From Dryocola sp. LX212 (GTDB lineage: Bacteria > Pseudomonadota > Gammaproteobacteria > Enterobacterales > Enterobacteriaceae), in NCBI GenBank assembly GCA_041504365.1, contig CP167917.1, forward strand, positions 1,612,001 to 1,676,000: a stretch of DNA of 64,000 nucleotides. Direction: 5' to 3'. Shown in pieces: positions 30,451 to 41,020 of this stretch (position 1 is the first letter of the stretch; each line of letters begins with the position of its first letter). The position numbers were made by a program, and so were the translations under genes. The notes under the pieces were generated by a model. The model saw only the letters and a list, made by a program, of their open reading frames with translations, searched no databases and had not been told where the DNA came from.

Positions 30451-32199
30451 GTGGTTGAACCAGTTGAGCCAACGCAGTGGCCAGGGGTAGCGGTGCCGAA
30501 TGTCCTGAGCGGAGGCCTGAGCGATGCGCTCCTGGACCGCACGCATCAGCGTATTTTGTCCTTCACCATCCCATGGCATATTCGTTAATAAGGGTAGCGC
30601 ATCAGCGACTTCATCGATGGCCCAAATTGTGAATTGTCCTTTTTCAACCGCATCCAGAACGTCCTGATGCAGGCAGAGATGGCGCACGTTAGAGACTGGG
30701 ATAATCACACCCTGCTGTCCGGTTAGCTCTCTTTGCTGGCAGATGCGGAAGAAGCCTTCAATCTTTTCGTTTAGCCCGCCAACAGGCTGCACGCGGCCAA
30801 ACTGATCGACTGAACCCGTCACGGCGATATGCTGATAAATCGGCACGTTAGACAGGGCGCTGATCAGCGCGCAAAGCTCAGCCATGGACGCACTGTCCCC
30901 GTCGACCTCGCTGTAGGACTGCTCGAAGGTAATAGAGGCCGAGAAGGGGATCTGCTGTTCAAGCTGAAGTTCAGACATCAAAAATGCCTGCATGATCATC
31001 ATGCCTTTGGCGTGAATGTTGCCACCTAATTCAGCTTTACGCTCAACGTCCGTAAACTCACCGTCGCCTACATGCACAACACAGCTGATGCGAGAAGGTT
31101 CACCGAAAGCTCGGGGATGGCCCGGGAACTCAATCACCGACAGCGCGTTGATTTGGCCGACCATTTCCCCTTCGGTTTCGATAAGGATTTGCTCAAGCAG
31201 AATTTCGTCCTGCATGCGTTCCGCCAGGAAACCTTCACGCCATTCACGCTGAAGCAGCATTTGGGCGAATTGCTCGCCGCTGAAGGTTTCACCTTCGGAA
31301 AATGCCGCCACTTCACGTAGCTGACGAGTGAGCCAGAGAGGACTCAACGGGAGCGTTTCTTGATCGCCGCTGTAACGCACAGCTTCACGGATCAGGACTG
31401 TCCAGGCATCTTCACCAGGTGAGGGGAGCTGCTTAGTCTGTGCGGTGGCATGGATCCACTGACGCCATAAAAGGATTTCTTCCGCAGAGTTAACCTGCAG
31501 GTTCTCTTCAAATTCGCTGTAAATTGCCTGCTCAGCCAGCTCTGGCTCCATATCCTGAAAATCAGCCAGAGATTCGCGCTCGCCTACGAGAATCAGCTTA
31601 AGTTCCAGAGGCAAAGAAGGAATGCTCACCGGCAGCGGACGCGTTTCATCGGGAGAAATCCAGTCAAAACGCTTCTGCGTCACCATTTGCTTCAGGCGTA
31701 ACCAAAGCAGGGGCTGTGCCAGGACGCTACGTAAGGACAGCACCAGCACACCGCCATTTGCACGGTGGATAAGTCCTGGCGTGAGGCTAATTTCGCCGCT
31801 GAACTGGCGTACACAGCCAAACAGCTGCTCGGCTTCAATCCAGTCGGCAGCGACTACGTCGCCCGTGCCTGCAAAACTGTTTTCAACTGTCTGTGCTGGA
31901 CACAGCGTGATGCGGCTACCTTCAATCACATAGTGACCGCCGGTGAGCGTCTCAGCCGTCTGCCAGACTTCACGGGTCGCCGCGGCAATAAGGTTAAGGT
32001 ACTCGGACTCTTCAGCAGCTTTTACCAGCATCAGATCAGCCGAGGCTACCGGTTGGCTCAGCTGTTGCAGGCCATAAAACAGGCGTGATTGGACAGCGGA
32101 GAAGGGAGCAGAGTCGGTGTCATAAGGCTGCGCAAACAGTTCCTGATAACTCTCGGTATCGGGAACAAGCGCACGCCATTCAAGTCGATTAGTCGTCAA
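30445..32199 (-). CDS. lonH: Lon-like protease LonH (YcbZ)
   Basis: A 584-residue protein with a C-terminal Lon-type serine-lysine peptidase domain. The catalytic Ser is in DGDSASMAEL, and the catalytic Lys is in PVGGLNEKIEG. The N-terminal part is a degenerate AAA-like region with no clear Walker A (GxxGxGKT) motif, so ATP-driven unfolding is doubtful. It is close to E. coli YcbZ in length (586). It lies directly upstream of fabA on the same strand, and the FadR site sits across its stop codon. Its substrate is not known to me. Confidence 0.9.
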   Translation of the reverse strand: MTTNRLEWRALVPDTESYQELFAQPYDTDSAPFSAVQSRLFYGLQQLSQPVASADLMLVKAAEESEYLNLIAAATREVWQTAETLTGGHYVIEGSRITLCPAQTVENSFAGTGDVVAADWIEAEQLFGCVRQFSGEISLTPGLIHRANGGVLVLSLRSVLAQPLLWLRLKQMVTQKRFDWISPDETRPLPVSIPSLPLELKLILVGERESLADFQDMEPELAEQAIYSEFEENLQVNSAEEILLWRQWIHATAQTKQLPSPGEDAWTVLIREAVRYSGDQETLPLSPLWLTRQLREVAAFSEGETFSGEQFAQMLLQREWREGFLAERMQDEILLEQILIETEGEMVGQINALSVIEFPGHPRAFGEPSRISCVVHVGDGEFTDVERKAELGGNIHAKGMMIMQAFLMSELQLEQQIPFSASITFEQSYSEVDGDSASMAELCALISALSNVPIYQHIAVTGSVDQFGRVQPVGGLNEKIEGFFRICQQRELTGQQGVIIPVSNVRHLCLHQDVLDAVEKGQFTIWAIDEVADALPLLTNMPWDGEGQNTLMRAVQERIAQASAQDIRHRYPWPLRWLNWFNHN

Positions 32200-32372
32200 A
32201 GTCGCTATTTATTAATTAGATGTAAAGGCGCGATTATACAAGAATAGGGAGGACAGCACACGGTTAATGCAGAGAACAAGTTTATACGGCTCACAGCTTT
32301 CATTTTTCAGGTGAGCGAAAGCGGAAAAAACTGTTATCCTGAAGTAAGTTACACGGTCACACTGAGATCGCG

Positions 32373-32825
32373 ATGAAATATCAACAGTTAGAAAATCTCG
32401 AGAGCGGCTGGAAGTGGAAGTATCTGGTTAAGAAACACCGGGAGGGTGAACTCATCACCCGCTATATCGAAGCCAGTGCGGCACAAGAAGCCGTTGACGC
32501 GTTGCTCAGCCTGGAAAATGAACCTGTACAGGTACTGGGCTGGATTGAGCAGCACATGAATCCTGTGCTTCATAATCGCATGAAGCAGACGATTCGTGCC
32601 CGCCGTAAGCGTCACTTCAATGCGGAACACCAGCATACACGCAAGAAATCTATCGATCTGGAATATCTGGTCTGGCAGCGACTTGCGGGGCTTGCACATC
32701 GGCGCGGCTGTACGCTTTCAGAAACTATTGTGCAACTGATTGAAGATGCCGAGCGTAAAGAGAAGTACGCAAGCCAAATGTCGAATCTGAAACAGGATCT
32801 GCAGGCCTTACTCGGTAAAGAGTAG
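32373..32825 (+). CDS. matP: Macrodomain Ter protein MatP
   Basis: A 150-residue DNA-binding protein that organises the chromosome terminus by binding matS sites and links Ter to the divisome through ZapB. An N-terminal four-helix region ([20 protein letters not shown]) is followed by a ribbon-helix-helix domain ([19 protein letters not shown]) and a C-terminal coiled coil ([18 protein letters not shown]). It is the same length as the E. coli protein. It is divergent from lonH and convergent with ompA. Confidence 0.97.
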   Translation: MKYQQLENLESGWKWKYLVKKHREGELITRYIEASAAQEAVDALLSLENEPVQVLGWIEQHMNPVLHNRMKQTIRARRKRHFNAEHQHTRKKSIDLEYLVWQRLAGLAHRRGCTLSETIVQLIEDAERKEKYASQMSNLKQDLQALLGKE

Positions 32826-32875
32826 GGCTAAATTGCCCTCCCGGCCGCTTTTCCGTTGGTAGATTTCAGACAATA

Positions 32876-32903
32876 AAAAACCCCGCCAAGGCGGGGTTTT
32901 TTT
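32876..32903. terminator. Bidirectional terminator between matP and ompA
   Basis: A perfect stem (AAAAACCCCGCC / GGCGGGGTTTTT) with a short loop between convergent genes is flanked by A- and T-runs. Confidence 0.92.
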
Positions 32904-32914
32904 AGAACGGTAAC

Positions 32915-33994
32915 TTATGCCGCAGGCTGAGTTACAACGTCTTTGATACCTTTAACTTCGATCTCAACGCGACGATCTGGGGCCAGGCAATCAATCAGTT
33001 TAGATTTAGGCGCTACGTTATCACAGGTGTTGCCAGTAACTGGGTTAGATTCGCCCATACCACGTGGGGAGATCTTGTTAGCTGGGATACCTTTAGAGAT
33101 CAGGTAATCAACAACAGACTGTGCACGTTTGTCAGACAGTTTCTGGTTGTACTGGTCGGAACCGATACGGTCGGTGAAGCCCAGAACGACAACAGAACCA
33201 TCTTTCGGATCCAGGTTGCTCAGCTGGGTGTACAGCTGATCCAGTGCCTGTTGACCTTCCGGCTTCAGCGTTGCTTTGTTGAAGTTGAACAGAACGTCAG
33301 ACTTCAGAGTGAAGTGCTTGGTCTGTACTTCTGGCGCTGGAGCTGGAGCTGGAGCTACAACTGGTGCGTTATCTTCCTGACCGAAACGGTAAGAAACACC
33401 TACGCTCAGCATACCGTTGTCTGGACGAGTCCCAACGGTTTGTGCATCACCAATGTTGTTAACCCACTGGTATTCCAGACGGGTAGCGATGTCACGAGTA
33501 ACAGCCCACTCAACACCACCAGCGAATACTGGAGAAACACCAGTATCGTGGTCTTTCAGACGACCGCCAGCACCGTTGTTATATGCTGCTTTGGAGTCTG
33601 CACGCCAAACCATACCACCCAGACGAGTGTATACGTCCAGATCGTCCATTACTGGGTAGCTCAGTTTAGCAGTCAGCTGAACGCCTTGTGCTTTGAAAGC
33701 GCCGTTGTTTACGTCGCCTTTATATGGCATACGACCTAACCAGTCGTAACCCATTTCAAAACCAACGTATGGGTTAACCTGATAACCACCGAAGGCACCA
33801 GCACCCAGTTGGCTTTCGTGGGTAGGACCGTTGCCGATGCCGCCCTGGTAACCATTACCGTAGAAACCGGTGTCATGGAACTGAGACCAGCCCAGTTTAC
33901 CACCAGCATACCAGGTGTTATCTTTTGGAGCGGCCTGCGCTACGGTAGCGAAGCCAGCCAGTGCCACTGCAATCGCGATAGCTGTCTTTTTCAT
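32915..33994 (-). CDS. ompA: Outer membrane protein A
   Basis: A 359-residue outer-membrane protein. The signal peptide is residues 1-21 (VAQA | APKDNT). An eight-stranded beta-barrel follows, then a proline-rich hinge ([13 protein letters not shown]) and a C-terminal periplasmic OmpA domain that binds peptidoglycan ([20 protein letters not shown]). The start at [14 protein letters not shown] is preceded by GAGGCGC. An in-frame extension of 11 codons reads through the conserved leader and is not protein. Codon use is strongly biased, consistent with very high expression. Confidence 0.98.
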   Translation of the reverse strand: MKKTAIAIAVALAGFATVAQAAPKDNTWYAGGKLGWSQFHDTGFYGNGYQGGIGNGPTHESQLGAGAFGGYQVNPYVGFEMGYDWLGRMPYKGDVNNGAFKAQGVQLTAKLSYPVMDDLDVYTRLGGMVWRADSKAAYNNGAGGRLKDHDTGVSPVFAGGVEWAVTRDIATRLEYQWVNNIGDAQTVGTRPDNGMLSVGVSYRFGQEDNAPVVAPAPAPAPEVQTKHFTLKSDVLFNFNKATLKPEGQQALDQLYTQLSNLDPKDGSVVVLGFTDRIGSDQYNQKLSDKRAQSVVDYLISKGIPANKISPRGMGESNPVTGNTCDNVAPKSKLIDCLAPDRRVEIEVKGIKDVVTQPAA

Positions 33995-34350
33995 TTTTTG
34001 CGCCTCATTATCATCCAAATAGGCCATGAGCCTTAAATCTTAAAGCCCAGGGTTTTAATCCTTCGCCCGGGTTCACGCTCAATTGTTACTCTACCGATCA
34101 ATCGGTGTTATGAAGAGCAACCCTGGCGAGCTAAAGTCTACAACGTAGTTGAAAACTTACAAGTGTGAACTCGGTCAGGCATATGAAAAAAAACGACTTG
34201 CGTACACATTTGCTAACAAACATGACTGTAATGTGAACGCGAATTTTGGGCGGGAATCCCGCCAGAAGCGGCTTGCGAAGGGGATTCGCGAATAAACACA
34301 GCGTGTTATCCGAATGACATAAAAAGTCCCAAGATTTTTCTTAAATTTAC
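33995..34350 (-). promoter_or_regulatory. ompA promoter and long 5' leader; sulA-ompA intergenic region
   Basis: Read on the minus strand, the segment follows the E. coli ompA control region. A block TTTTCAACTACGTTGTAGACT has its -10 TAGACT at 34135-34140, and a leader of about 134 nt ends in TTTGGATGATAATGAGGCGC. That leader stabilises the mRNA and is the MicA sRNA target in E. coli. Between 34200 and 34340 a GGCGGGA / TCCCGCC hairpin is seen, but no gene. Confidence 0.7.
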
Positions 34351-34860
34351 TTAATGATACAAACTAGAATGAATTTTTAGCTCGCTTCGTGGTCTGTTTG
34401 CAGATCCACTGCTTCGCTTAGGCCGCATAATGAGCCCGATCGCGTTACCTTTTTCTGCTGCATCAGCAAGTCGAAAATGTTCTTCATCGGTAATTTCGTC
34501 CGATAACCAACCGATAACAACGCTGTAATTTCCAGTCTCTAATGCTTTTACCATAGCATCAACGGTGAAAAGTGCATCCAGCTGGCTCACCTGCATGACT
34601 TTTGCCAGCGGCAGCCCGGAAGCCTCAACCCACTGACGGCTTAATTTCTGTTTTGGCGTGAGCCAAAGCTGCCAGCGTGACTGTTGGCTGAGCTGCTGAA
34701 GAAGCGGTAACAGCAGAAGCTGCGTCATCCATGGCTGGTCCTCGCTGTAGACCACTTCACTAATCAATCCTCTGACCTCATGGTCTGCCTGAGAAGCGGC
34801 AGGGGAGAGCGCTTTGGCCGCGCGTTGAGCAAGTTCAGTTCGGTAGTTGAATGTGTGCAT
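34351..34860 (-). CDS. sulA: SOS cell division inhibitor SulA
   Basis: A 169-residue inhibitor that sequesters FtsZ during the SOS response and is degraded by Lon. Conserved segments include [39 protein letters not shown] and the C-terminal SSLYH recognised by Lon. The start chosen is [10 protein letters not shown] at 34860, which gives the E. coli length. An upstream ATG at 34893 falls inside the LexA box and cannot be the normal start. The first 45 residues are divergent, as usual for SulA. Confidence 0.95.
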   Translation of the reverse strand: MHTFNYRTELAQRAAKALSPAASQADHEVRGLISEVVYSEDQPWMTQLLLLPLLQQLSQQSRWQLWLTPKQKLSRQWVEASGLPLAKVMQVSQLDALFTVDAMVKALETGNYSVVIGWLSDEITDEEHFRLADAAEKGNAIGLIMRPKRSSGSANRPRSELKIHSSLYH

Positions 34861-34883
34861 AGTGAGTCCCGCCTGGTGGATTA

Positions 34884-34899
34884 CTGTATGCATATACAG
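34884..34899. promoter_or_regulatory. LexA box (SOS box) of sulA
   Basis: The 16 bases read CTG-TATGCATATA-CAG, a near-perfect palindrome matching the LexA consensus CTG-N10-CAG with an AT-rich centre. It lies 24 bases upstream of the sulA start. Confidence 0.92.
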
Positions 34900-35078
34900 T
34901 AATGCCTGTGCGGGTAAAGATCAATCAAAATTTCGGAAGACATCTCGCAAAATCTTCACGTACTTTGCTCATTTGTTAAATTGCTATTGCAGCCTGCTGC
35001 CAGGTTACTTATTTTCCTGTTACGGGAAGGGGTAACGAAGCCAGTAAAATTTAATTCATGATAATTAAGGACATATTC

Positions 35079-35693
35079 ATGAGAGTGAAGTCATATGTGC
35101 GAATACATCAATCCAGAGAATGCCTCTCAGCGCTGGGGGAAATCGATTATCGCTCCCAGTTCGGTGGATACAGTCTGGCAGTAGAAGATGTGGTCTTTGC
35201 TATGGTCTCAGAGGGCGAACTGTACCTCCGGGCTTGTGAAGAGTGCGAAAGCTACTTCGTGAAAAAAGCCTCGCCTCCCCTCATCTTCAGTAAGCGTGGT
35301 CGTCCTATTGCCCTGAGCTACTACCGCGTTGATGAAGAGCTCTGGAAAGATTCCAAACAACTTTTGTACCTTTCCTCACATGCACTCAGAAGCGCACGCC
35401 GTGAACGTTCGGGTCGAAAGGTTCAGCTGCGTCTGAAAGATTTGCCTAACCTGACTGCCAATCTGGAAATCATGCTCTGGGAAGCAGGGATCAGGGACAT
35501 CCACACCCTGTATGCTTACGGCGCGAGACGCAGCTGGATAAAGCTGCGCACCGTTAAAAAATGCGTTGGCCTTAAGATTCTGCTGGCGCTGGCAGGTGCG
35601 ATATCCGGTACGCATGAAGCCGCTCTCCCGGCGAGGGTACGCCAGGAGCTGGCTGACTGGTACAAACAATATGAGCAGCGAAAACGCCGTTAA
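35079..35693 (+). CDS. sxy: Competence regulator Sxy (TfoX)
   Basis: A 204-residue co-activator that works with CRP at CRP-S promoters of competence genes. The N-terminal TfoX domain (ALGEIDYRSQFGGYSLAVEDVVFAMVSEGELYLRA) and the C-terminal helical TfoX domain (LKDLPNLTANLEIMLWEAGIRDI) are both complete. The start MRVKSYVRIHQ is preceded by AAGGA at good spacing. An ATG 21 bases upstream has no ribosome site. It is more diverged from E. coli than neighbouring core genes. Its end overlaps the convergent yccS by 4 bp. Confidence 0.88.
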   Translation: MRVKSYVRIHQSRECLSALGEIDYRSQFGGYSLAVEDVVFAMVSEGELYLRACEECESYFVKKASPPLIFSKRGRPIALSYYRVDEELWKDSKQLLYLSSHALRSARRERSGRKVQLRLKDLPNLTANLEIMLWEAGIRDIHTLYAYGARRSWIKLRTVKKCVGLKILLALAGAISGTHEAALPARVRQELADWYKQYEQRKRR

Positions 35694-37825
35694 ACAGCCT
35701 CCTGTAAAATGTGCTGCTGGAGGCAAGAAATTTCCGGCAGCAAGGCGACAAGCAGGCCAATCTGTTGCAGGACCAGAGGCTCCTTCGTCTCCGGAGAGGC
35801 GTCGATTTGCGCAATTCGTTCTGAAAGGCTGCTTAACGCCTGCTGTACACGCTCTTCGTCCGCAGGCAAATGATGAAGAGCGTCGTCCACATAGCAAACG
35901 GCATCGTCAAGCAGGAGCAGGATTTGTGCATTGCTGAGTTTCTCACGATGCGCACCCAGCGCTGAAATATAGCTGTTAAAGGTATGGTTCAGACACAGCA
36001 GGCGGAATGCCGTCTCCCGCATTTCTGGCGGTACACGGGGCTCTGAAGACATATTTGACACCACGGAGGCTAAATCCGCATCGCGATTATGTGCATCCCG
36101 GCGCGCGATGCGGTATTCGAGGCGGTTGTCCCTCCCCTGATGGTATTGCTCAAGGATGGCATCCAGGTATCGGCAATTCGCATTGAACGCTCGTTCCACT
36201 ACCAGCGGCAGGCGGCGGAAACGCCAGTCGGGCCAGATAAAACTGACTGCGGCCCATGCGATACCACAGCCTAAAAGCGTATCAATAACGCGAGGCAACG
36301 CCACCTCGAAGCCTTCCCCTAGCAGATTAAAGCACAGCAGAACCAGAAGCGTAATGAACATCGTTGCATGCGCGTACTGAACATTACGGAAGGCAAAGAA
36401 CAGTACGCCGGTAATCACGATAAGGATCAGCTGGCCTTCCAGCGAAGGAACAAAGAACAAGATCGGCAGACCGAGTGCTACGCCGATAAGCGTACCCACG
36501 ATACGCAATGCCAGGCGTCGGCGCGTGGCGCTGTAGTTGGGCTGACACACAAAAAGGCTGGTCAGCAGTATCCAGTATCCATGCTGCAGGCCGGTAAACT
36601 GAATGAACGCATAGCCGACGCAAAGCACGGTAGACATGCGCACAGCATGGCGGAACAGGGCTGATTCAGGTGTCAGGTTTCGGGCCAGTCGCTGCCAGAT
36701 ATCTCCAAAGCCCGTCAGCCTGTCATCGGCTAGCCGGGTTTCCATTTCATTAATTGGGGCTGCCAGCGCCTGTTCAGATTCAATCGTCGCCAGCTGCGCA
36801 TCGATGGCGCGCAGGTTATTCAACAGGAAACCGAGCGCCTTTCTTTCACTTCCCGTCGGGTCTGCTGCGTTGACGCGCTCGATAGCTGCCTCGAGATGAG
36901 TAAATGCGCGTTCAAAACTTGCGTCATGCTGGTAGGGCATACGCAGCAAAATCGAGCGCGAAAGCTGCTGACAGGCATGGGACTGCATGGTAAGCAGCCG
37001 CTGGAAGCGGAACATGATATCGCTGTAACGAAACTTATCCCGCAATGCCTGGTACTGAATATGTGAAGAGCTTGCGCGTTCGTGGATGTCCTGTGCGACG
37101 AAATAGTAATGTAGTGTACGCCGGGTGCCTCGTTGCCCCCGATCGCCCCGCAAACGTGTCAGCAGAGAGGCCTTGGTCTGATTAAGCGTGGTGACCAGCT
37201 GGCTGTTTGCCATCGCCAGTTTCAGCATCGGCGCCTGGCTTTCATCCTCTATATCAGGATCGAAAAGCGTGGCTTTAACATCCAGAAACTGGGCCAGATG
37301 ATCGTAGCAGCGGGCCAGATTGTCCTGTAACGGGCGTATCGGAAAGATCAAATGCCCGGCAAGGGTGAGGAGGTTATACCAGACGGCACCGGTGAGCAGC
37401 AGCAGGGGTTGCTGATACCAATGGCCATATAAAGAGATGCCGAGCATGGTATAGATGGCAATCAGCAGTGCGCCAAAAGCGATAGTGGCGTAGCGCTGTC
37501 CCAGACCGCCAAGCAGAATAAAGCCGCTGGTGGAAATCATTAACCCAAGAGCAAACAGCCACGGCCATGGATAGAGAAGCTCTACAGATGCGGAGGCAAT
37601 AAAAAAACTGACCAGGGTGATGACCAGATTACGCAGCCGGCCTGTAAGACGATCGTCCAGATCGGCTAAGGCTGCAGCAACCACCCCGAGCGTGAGCGGA
37701 ATGGTTAGCTTCACCTCTCCGAGCCACCAGGGCAGGGCCGCCGTACCGGTTAGCGCAATAAATATGCGTAAGTTATACAGCCAGGCGCTGTTCCAGGTAT
37801 AGCGGCGCAGTAAAGGACTAAGCAT
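35690..37825 (-). CDS. yccS: Inner-membrane protein YccS, FUSC family
   Basis: A 711-residue protein of the YccS/YhfK family related to fusaric acid and aromatic acid efflux proteins. Two clusters of hydrophobic segments (about residues 18-150 and 390-520) are each followed by a soluble helical domain, giving an internal duplication. Conserved features include GHWYQQPLLLLTGAVWYNLL and FVCQPNYSATRRRLALRIVGTLIG. The transported substrate is unknown. yccF follows upstream with a short gap, so the two may be co-transcribed from yccF. Confidence 0.93.
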   Translation of the reverse strand: MLSPLLRRYTWNSAWLYNLRIFIALTGTAALPWWLGEVKLTIPLTLGVVAAALADLDDRLTGRLRNLVITLVSFFIASASVELLYPWPWLFALGLMISTSGFILLGGLGQRYATIAFGALLIAIYTMLGISLYGHWYQQPLLLLTGAVWYNLLTLAGHLIFPIRPLQDNLARCYDHLAQFLDVKATLFDPDIEDESQAPMLKLAMANSQLVTTLNQTKASLLTRLRGDRGQRGTRRTLHYYFVAQDIHERASSSHIQYQALRDKFRYSDIMFRFQRLLTMQSHACQQLSRSILLRMPYQHDASFERAFTHLEAAIERVNAADPTGSERKALGFLLNNLRAIDAQLATIESEQALAAPINEMETRLADDRLTGFGDIWQRLARNLTPESALFRHAVRMSTVLCVGYAFIQFTGLQHGYWILLTSLFVCQPNYSATRRRLALRIVGTLIGVALGLPILFFVPSLEGQLILIVITGVLFFAFRNVQYAHATMFITLLVLLCFNLLGEGFEVALPRVIDTLLGCGIAWAAVSFIWPDWRFRRLPLVVERAFNANCRYLDAILEQYHQGRDNRLEYRIARRDAHNRDADLASVVSNMSSEPRVPPEMRETAFRLLCLNHTFNSYISALGAHREKLSNAQILLLLDDAVCYVDDALHHLPADEERVQQALSSLSERIAQIDASPETKEPLVLQQIGLLVALLPEISCLQQHILQEAV

Positions 37826-37846
37826 CAGAAGCCATTTCCCTCTGCA

Positions 37847-38293
37847 TTACTGAAAGCGACGCTGGGCGTTAGCGGTGCGGGCGGCCTGTGCGACTTCGAC
37901 AGGAACCACCCGGCGACCCACTGGCCACAGTGCGATGGCGGCAATCTTAAAATTGGCGATACCCACAGGGATACCGATGATGCTTATGCACTGAACAATG
38001 CCGGTCATGATGTGCATAATGCAAAGCCACCAGCCAAAGAAAATCAGCCACAGAATGTTCATCAGGGTGCCACCGGTATTCATTACCGCGCTTTTACCTT
38101 GCGGATTAAGCTCATCGACATGAACGGCTTCGTTACCATAGGGTACGAAAGAGAGTTTGGTGATCTCCCAGCAGGAGCGCGTCAGCGGAAGCGTGAAAAT
38201 AAAAATAATGCTGGCGAGCGTGGCCACCAGCCAGGAAAGACTTGTCAAAAATCCACCCAGCACAAAGTTCAATACATTAAGGACGGTACGCAT
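37847..38293 (-). CDS. yccF: Inner-membrane protein YccF
   Basis: A 148-residue membrane protein made of two repeated YccF domains. Hydrophobic segments include NFVLGGFLTSLSWLVATLASIIFIFTLPL and ILWLIFFGWWLCIMHIMTGIVQCISIIGIPVG. The start MRTVLNVLNF gives the E. coli length; an ATG two codons upstream is the alternative. The function is unknown in the family. It is 21 bp upstream of yccS and divergent from helD. Confidence 0.92.
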   Translation of the reverse strand: MRTVLNVLNFVLGGFLTSLSWLVATLASIIFIFTLPLTRSCWEITKLSFVPYGNEAVHVDELNPQGKSAVMNTGGTLMNILWLIFFGWWLCIMHIMTGIVQCISIIGIPVGIANFKIAAIALWPVGRRVVPVEVAQAARTANAQRRFQ

Positions 38294-38422
38294 AAGCACT
38301 CTTCGTTAGTAAATGTCATACAATGAATAACCACAGCAATTGTAACGCGTTTTTACCCTGGAGCGTGATTCCTTCGGCGGGTAAACTGAGCGGCAACCAT
38401 ATTCAGGAGCAGACAAAGCGTC

Positions 38423-40477
38423 ATGGAACTCAAAGCGACCGCCCTTGGCAAACATTTAGCACAGCATCCCTACAATCGCGTGAAGCTGCTCAGCGCGGGC
38501 GTTGAGGTAAAGGGCGATCGTCACGAATACCTTATCCCATTCAACCAGCTGGTGGCGATTAACATCAAGCGCGGTCTGGTCTGGGGGGAGCTCGAATTCG
38601 TGCTCCCGGACGATAAAGTCGTTCGCCTGCACGGCACCGAGTGGGGTGATACCCAACGCTTTTATCAGCATCTGCATGCGCTCTGGCAAAGCTGGAGCGC
38701 AGAAATGAGCGAAGTTGCCGCTCAGGTTCTCAACGAGCAGTACGACGAAATCTTGCGCCGGACACAGCAGGAAAAATGGTTTAAACGCAGCGACATGCAG
38801 GCCCTGCAGCAGAATGTCAGGTCGGCTTTCACCGCGTTGCCGCTTCCGAAGGCACGTCTTGAAGAGTTTGATAACTGCCGGGAAGCGTGGCTGAACTGCA
38901 AAGCCTGGCTCGAGCAGGGCGAAAAACGTCGCCATGAAAGGAATGCTGTCTACACCGACCGAATGCTTGAAAAATATGCCACTTTCTTTGAACGGGTGGA
39001 AAGTTCACCGCTGAACCCTTCCCAGGCGCGGGCGGTAGTCAACGGTGAGGACTCATTGCTGGTGCTTGCCGGAGCCGGGAGCGGTAAAACATCCGTGCTG
39101 GTCGCGCGAGCAGGCTGGCTACTGCAACGCGGCGAGGCAACGGAAGATCAAATTCTGCTGCTGGCGTTTGGGCGTCAGGCCGCAGAGGAAATGGATCAGC
39201 GCATCGCTGAGCGTCTGCATACCGACGCCATAACCGCCAGAACCTTCCACGCTCTGGCTCTGCATATTATCCAGCAGGGGAGCAAGAAAGCTCCACGCAT
39301 CAGCGAGCTGGAATCTGATACCAGCGCACGCCACAGGCTCTTAATCGAAAACTGGCAGCAGCAATGCTGCGAGAAAAAAGCTCAGGCAAAAGGATGGCGC
39401 GAATGGCTAAGCGATGAACTGCAGTGGGATGTCCCTGAAGGCGAATTCTGGCGCGATGAACGTTTAGCAAAACGCCTTGCAAGCAGGCTGGATCGCTGGC
39501 TGGGGCTGATGCGCATGCACGGCGGCTCTCAGGCAGAGATGATCGCCGCCTGTCCGGAAGAAGTGCGCCACGTTTTTACCAGACGCGTTAAGCTCATGGC
39601 GCCTTTGCTGAAATGCTGGAAAGCCGCCCTAAAGGCTGAAGAGGCGGTGGACTTCTCAGGCCTTATTCACCAGGCGGTTAACGTGCTGGAGAAAGGGCGT
39701 TTCATCAGCCCGTGGAAGCATATTCTGGTGGATGAATTTCAGGATATTTCACCCCAGCGCGCGGCTCTGCTGGCGGCACTGCGCCGACAAAATTCCCATA
39801 CTTCACTTTATGCCGTTGGAGACGACTGGCAGGCAATCTACCGTTTCAGCGGGGCCGAAATGGCGCTGACGACGGCCTTTGCACATTACTTTGGGGAAGG
39901 GGACCAGTGTGCGCTGGACACGACCTACCGCTTCAATCACCGCATCGGTGAAATAGCTAACAGCTTCATTCAGCAAAACCCGAATCAGCTGGCGAAGCCG
40001 CTTAATAGCTTATCGAAAGGCGATAAAAAATCGGTGATGTTGCTGGTGGAAGACCAGCTGGAGGCGCTGCTCGATAAGCTTAGCGGCTACGCGAAGCCCG
40101 AGCAGCGGATACTGGTACTGGCCCGCTATCATCATTTGCGTCCGCCAGCGCTGGAAAAGGCGGCAACGCGCTGGCCGAAGCTGCAGATCGATTTTATGAC
40201 CATCCACGCCAGCAAGGGCCAGCAGGCTGATTATGTCATCGTACTGGGCCTACAGCAGGGCAAGGACGGTTTCCCCGCTCCGGCAAGGGAATCGGTGATG
40301 GAACAGGCCCTGCTTCCGCAGCCGGAAGCGTATCTGGACGCCGAGGAGCGGCGTCTGCTGTATGTGGCAATGACGCGGGCACGCCATCGTGTCTGGCTGA
40401 TGTTTAACAAAAAAGAGCCGTCTGATTTTGTCGACATTCTCAAACGCCTCGGCGTGCCCGCGGCTGGCCGCCCTTAA
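38423..40477 (+). CDS. helD: DNA helicase IV
   Basis: A 684-residue SF1 (UvrD/Rep-type) 3'-5' helicase. Motif I is AGAGSGKTSVL, motif II is VDEFQDISP, a later motif is TTYRFN, motif V is TIHASKGQQADYV, and motif VI is YVAMTRARHRVWLM. The N-terminal 200 residues are the family-specific extension. The length matches E. coli HelD (684). Its stop abuts the stop of the convergent mgsA with no intervening base. Confidence 0.97.
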   Translation: MELKATALGKHLAQHPYNRVKLLSAGVEVKGDRHEYLIPFNQLVAINIKRGLVWGELEFVLPDDKVVRLHGTEWGDTQRFYQHLHALWQSWSAEMSEVAAQVLNEQYDEILRRTQQEKWFKRSDMQALQQNVRSAFTALPLPKARLEEFDNCREAWLNCKAWLEQGEKRRHERNAVYTDRMLEKYATFFERVESSPLNPSQARAVVNGEDSLLVLAGAGSGKTSVLVARAGWLLQRGEATEDQILLLAFGRQAAEEMDQRIAERLHTDAITARTFHALALHIIQQGSKKAPRISELESDTSARHRLLIENWQQQCCEKKAQAKGWREWLSDELQWDVPEGEFWRDERLAKRLASRLDRWLGLMRMHGGSQAEMIAACPEEVRHVFTRRVKLMAPLLKCWKAALKAEEAVDFSGLIHQAVNVLEKGRFISPWKHILVDEFQDISPQRAALLAALRRQNSHTSLYAVGDDWQAIYRFSGAEMALTTAFAHYFGEGDQCALDTTYRFNHRIGEIANSFIQQNPNQLAKPLNSLSKGDKKSVMLLVEDQLEALLDKLSGYAKPEQRILVLARYHHLRPPALEKAATRWPKLQIDFMTIHASKGQQADYVIVLGLQQGKDGFPAPARESVMEQALLPQPEAYLDAEERRLLYVAMTRARHRVWLMFNKKEPSDFVDILKRLGVPAAGRP

Positions 40478-40936
40478 TTACCTCAGGCGTTCAGCCAGGT
40501 AGCGCTGATAATCAGGAATGAGGATTTCCACATCCTGACTGAAACCCGGTGACTGAATAATGAAGTCGGCGGTGGAGAGGTTGGTGGCGACAGGAATATT
40601 CCATACGGTCGCCAGCCGCAGCAGCGCCTTTACGTCCGGGTCATGGGGCACGGCATTCAGCGGATCCCAGAAGAAGATCAATATATCAATTTTCCCTTCA
40701 GAAATCAGCGCCCCAACCTGCTGGTCACCGCCCATCGGGCCGCTTAGCATCGCATTCACATCCAGCCCGCTGCCTCGCTGAATCAGATTACCAGTAGTGC
40801 CGGTGGCATAGAGCACATGCTGGCTCAGGGATGCCTTATGACGTTCAACCCACTTAAGAAGCGACTCTTTGCAGTGGTCATGTGCGACCAGCGCAATATG
40901 CTTGCGGGCCGCGAGGGTACGGGTCGTTGATTCCAT
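40478..40936 (-). CDS. mgsA: Methylglyoxal synthase
   Basis: A 152-residue cytoplasmic enzyme that converts dihydroxyacetone phosphate to methylglyoxal and phosphate, a bypass of lower glycolysis under phosphate limitation. The catalytic Asp71 is in [17 protein letters not shown], and His98 and Asp101 are in NAVPHDPDV. The start [17 protein letters not shown] gives the E. coli length, and the ten codons upstream in frame are not needed. Confidence 0.97.
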   Translation of the reverse strand: MESTTRTLAARKHIALVAHDHCKESLLKWVERHKASLSQHVLYATGTTGNLIQRGSGLDVNAMLSGPMGGDQQVGALISEGKIDILIFFWDPLNAVPHDPDVKALLRLATVWNIPVATNLSTADFIIQSPGFSQDVEILIPDYQRYLAERLR

Positions 40937-41020
40937 GACAATTTCCAATTGATTAACGTTGACCACAGCTTACTGGAAGTCGCTGATGCTGCAAGAGAAG
41001 GGAATCAAAAATGCGCGTCA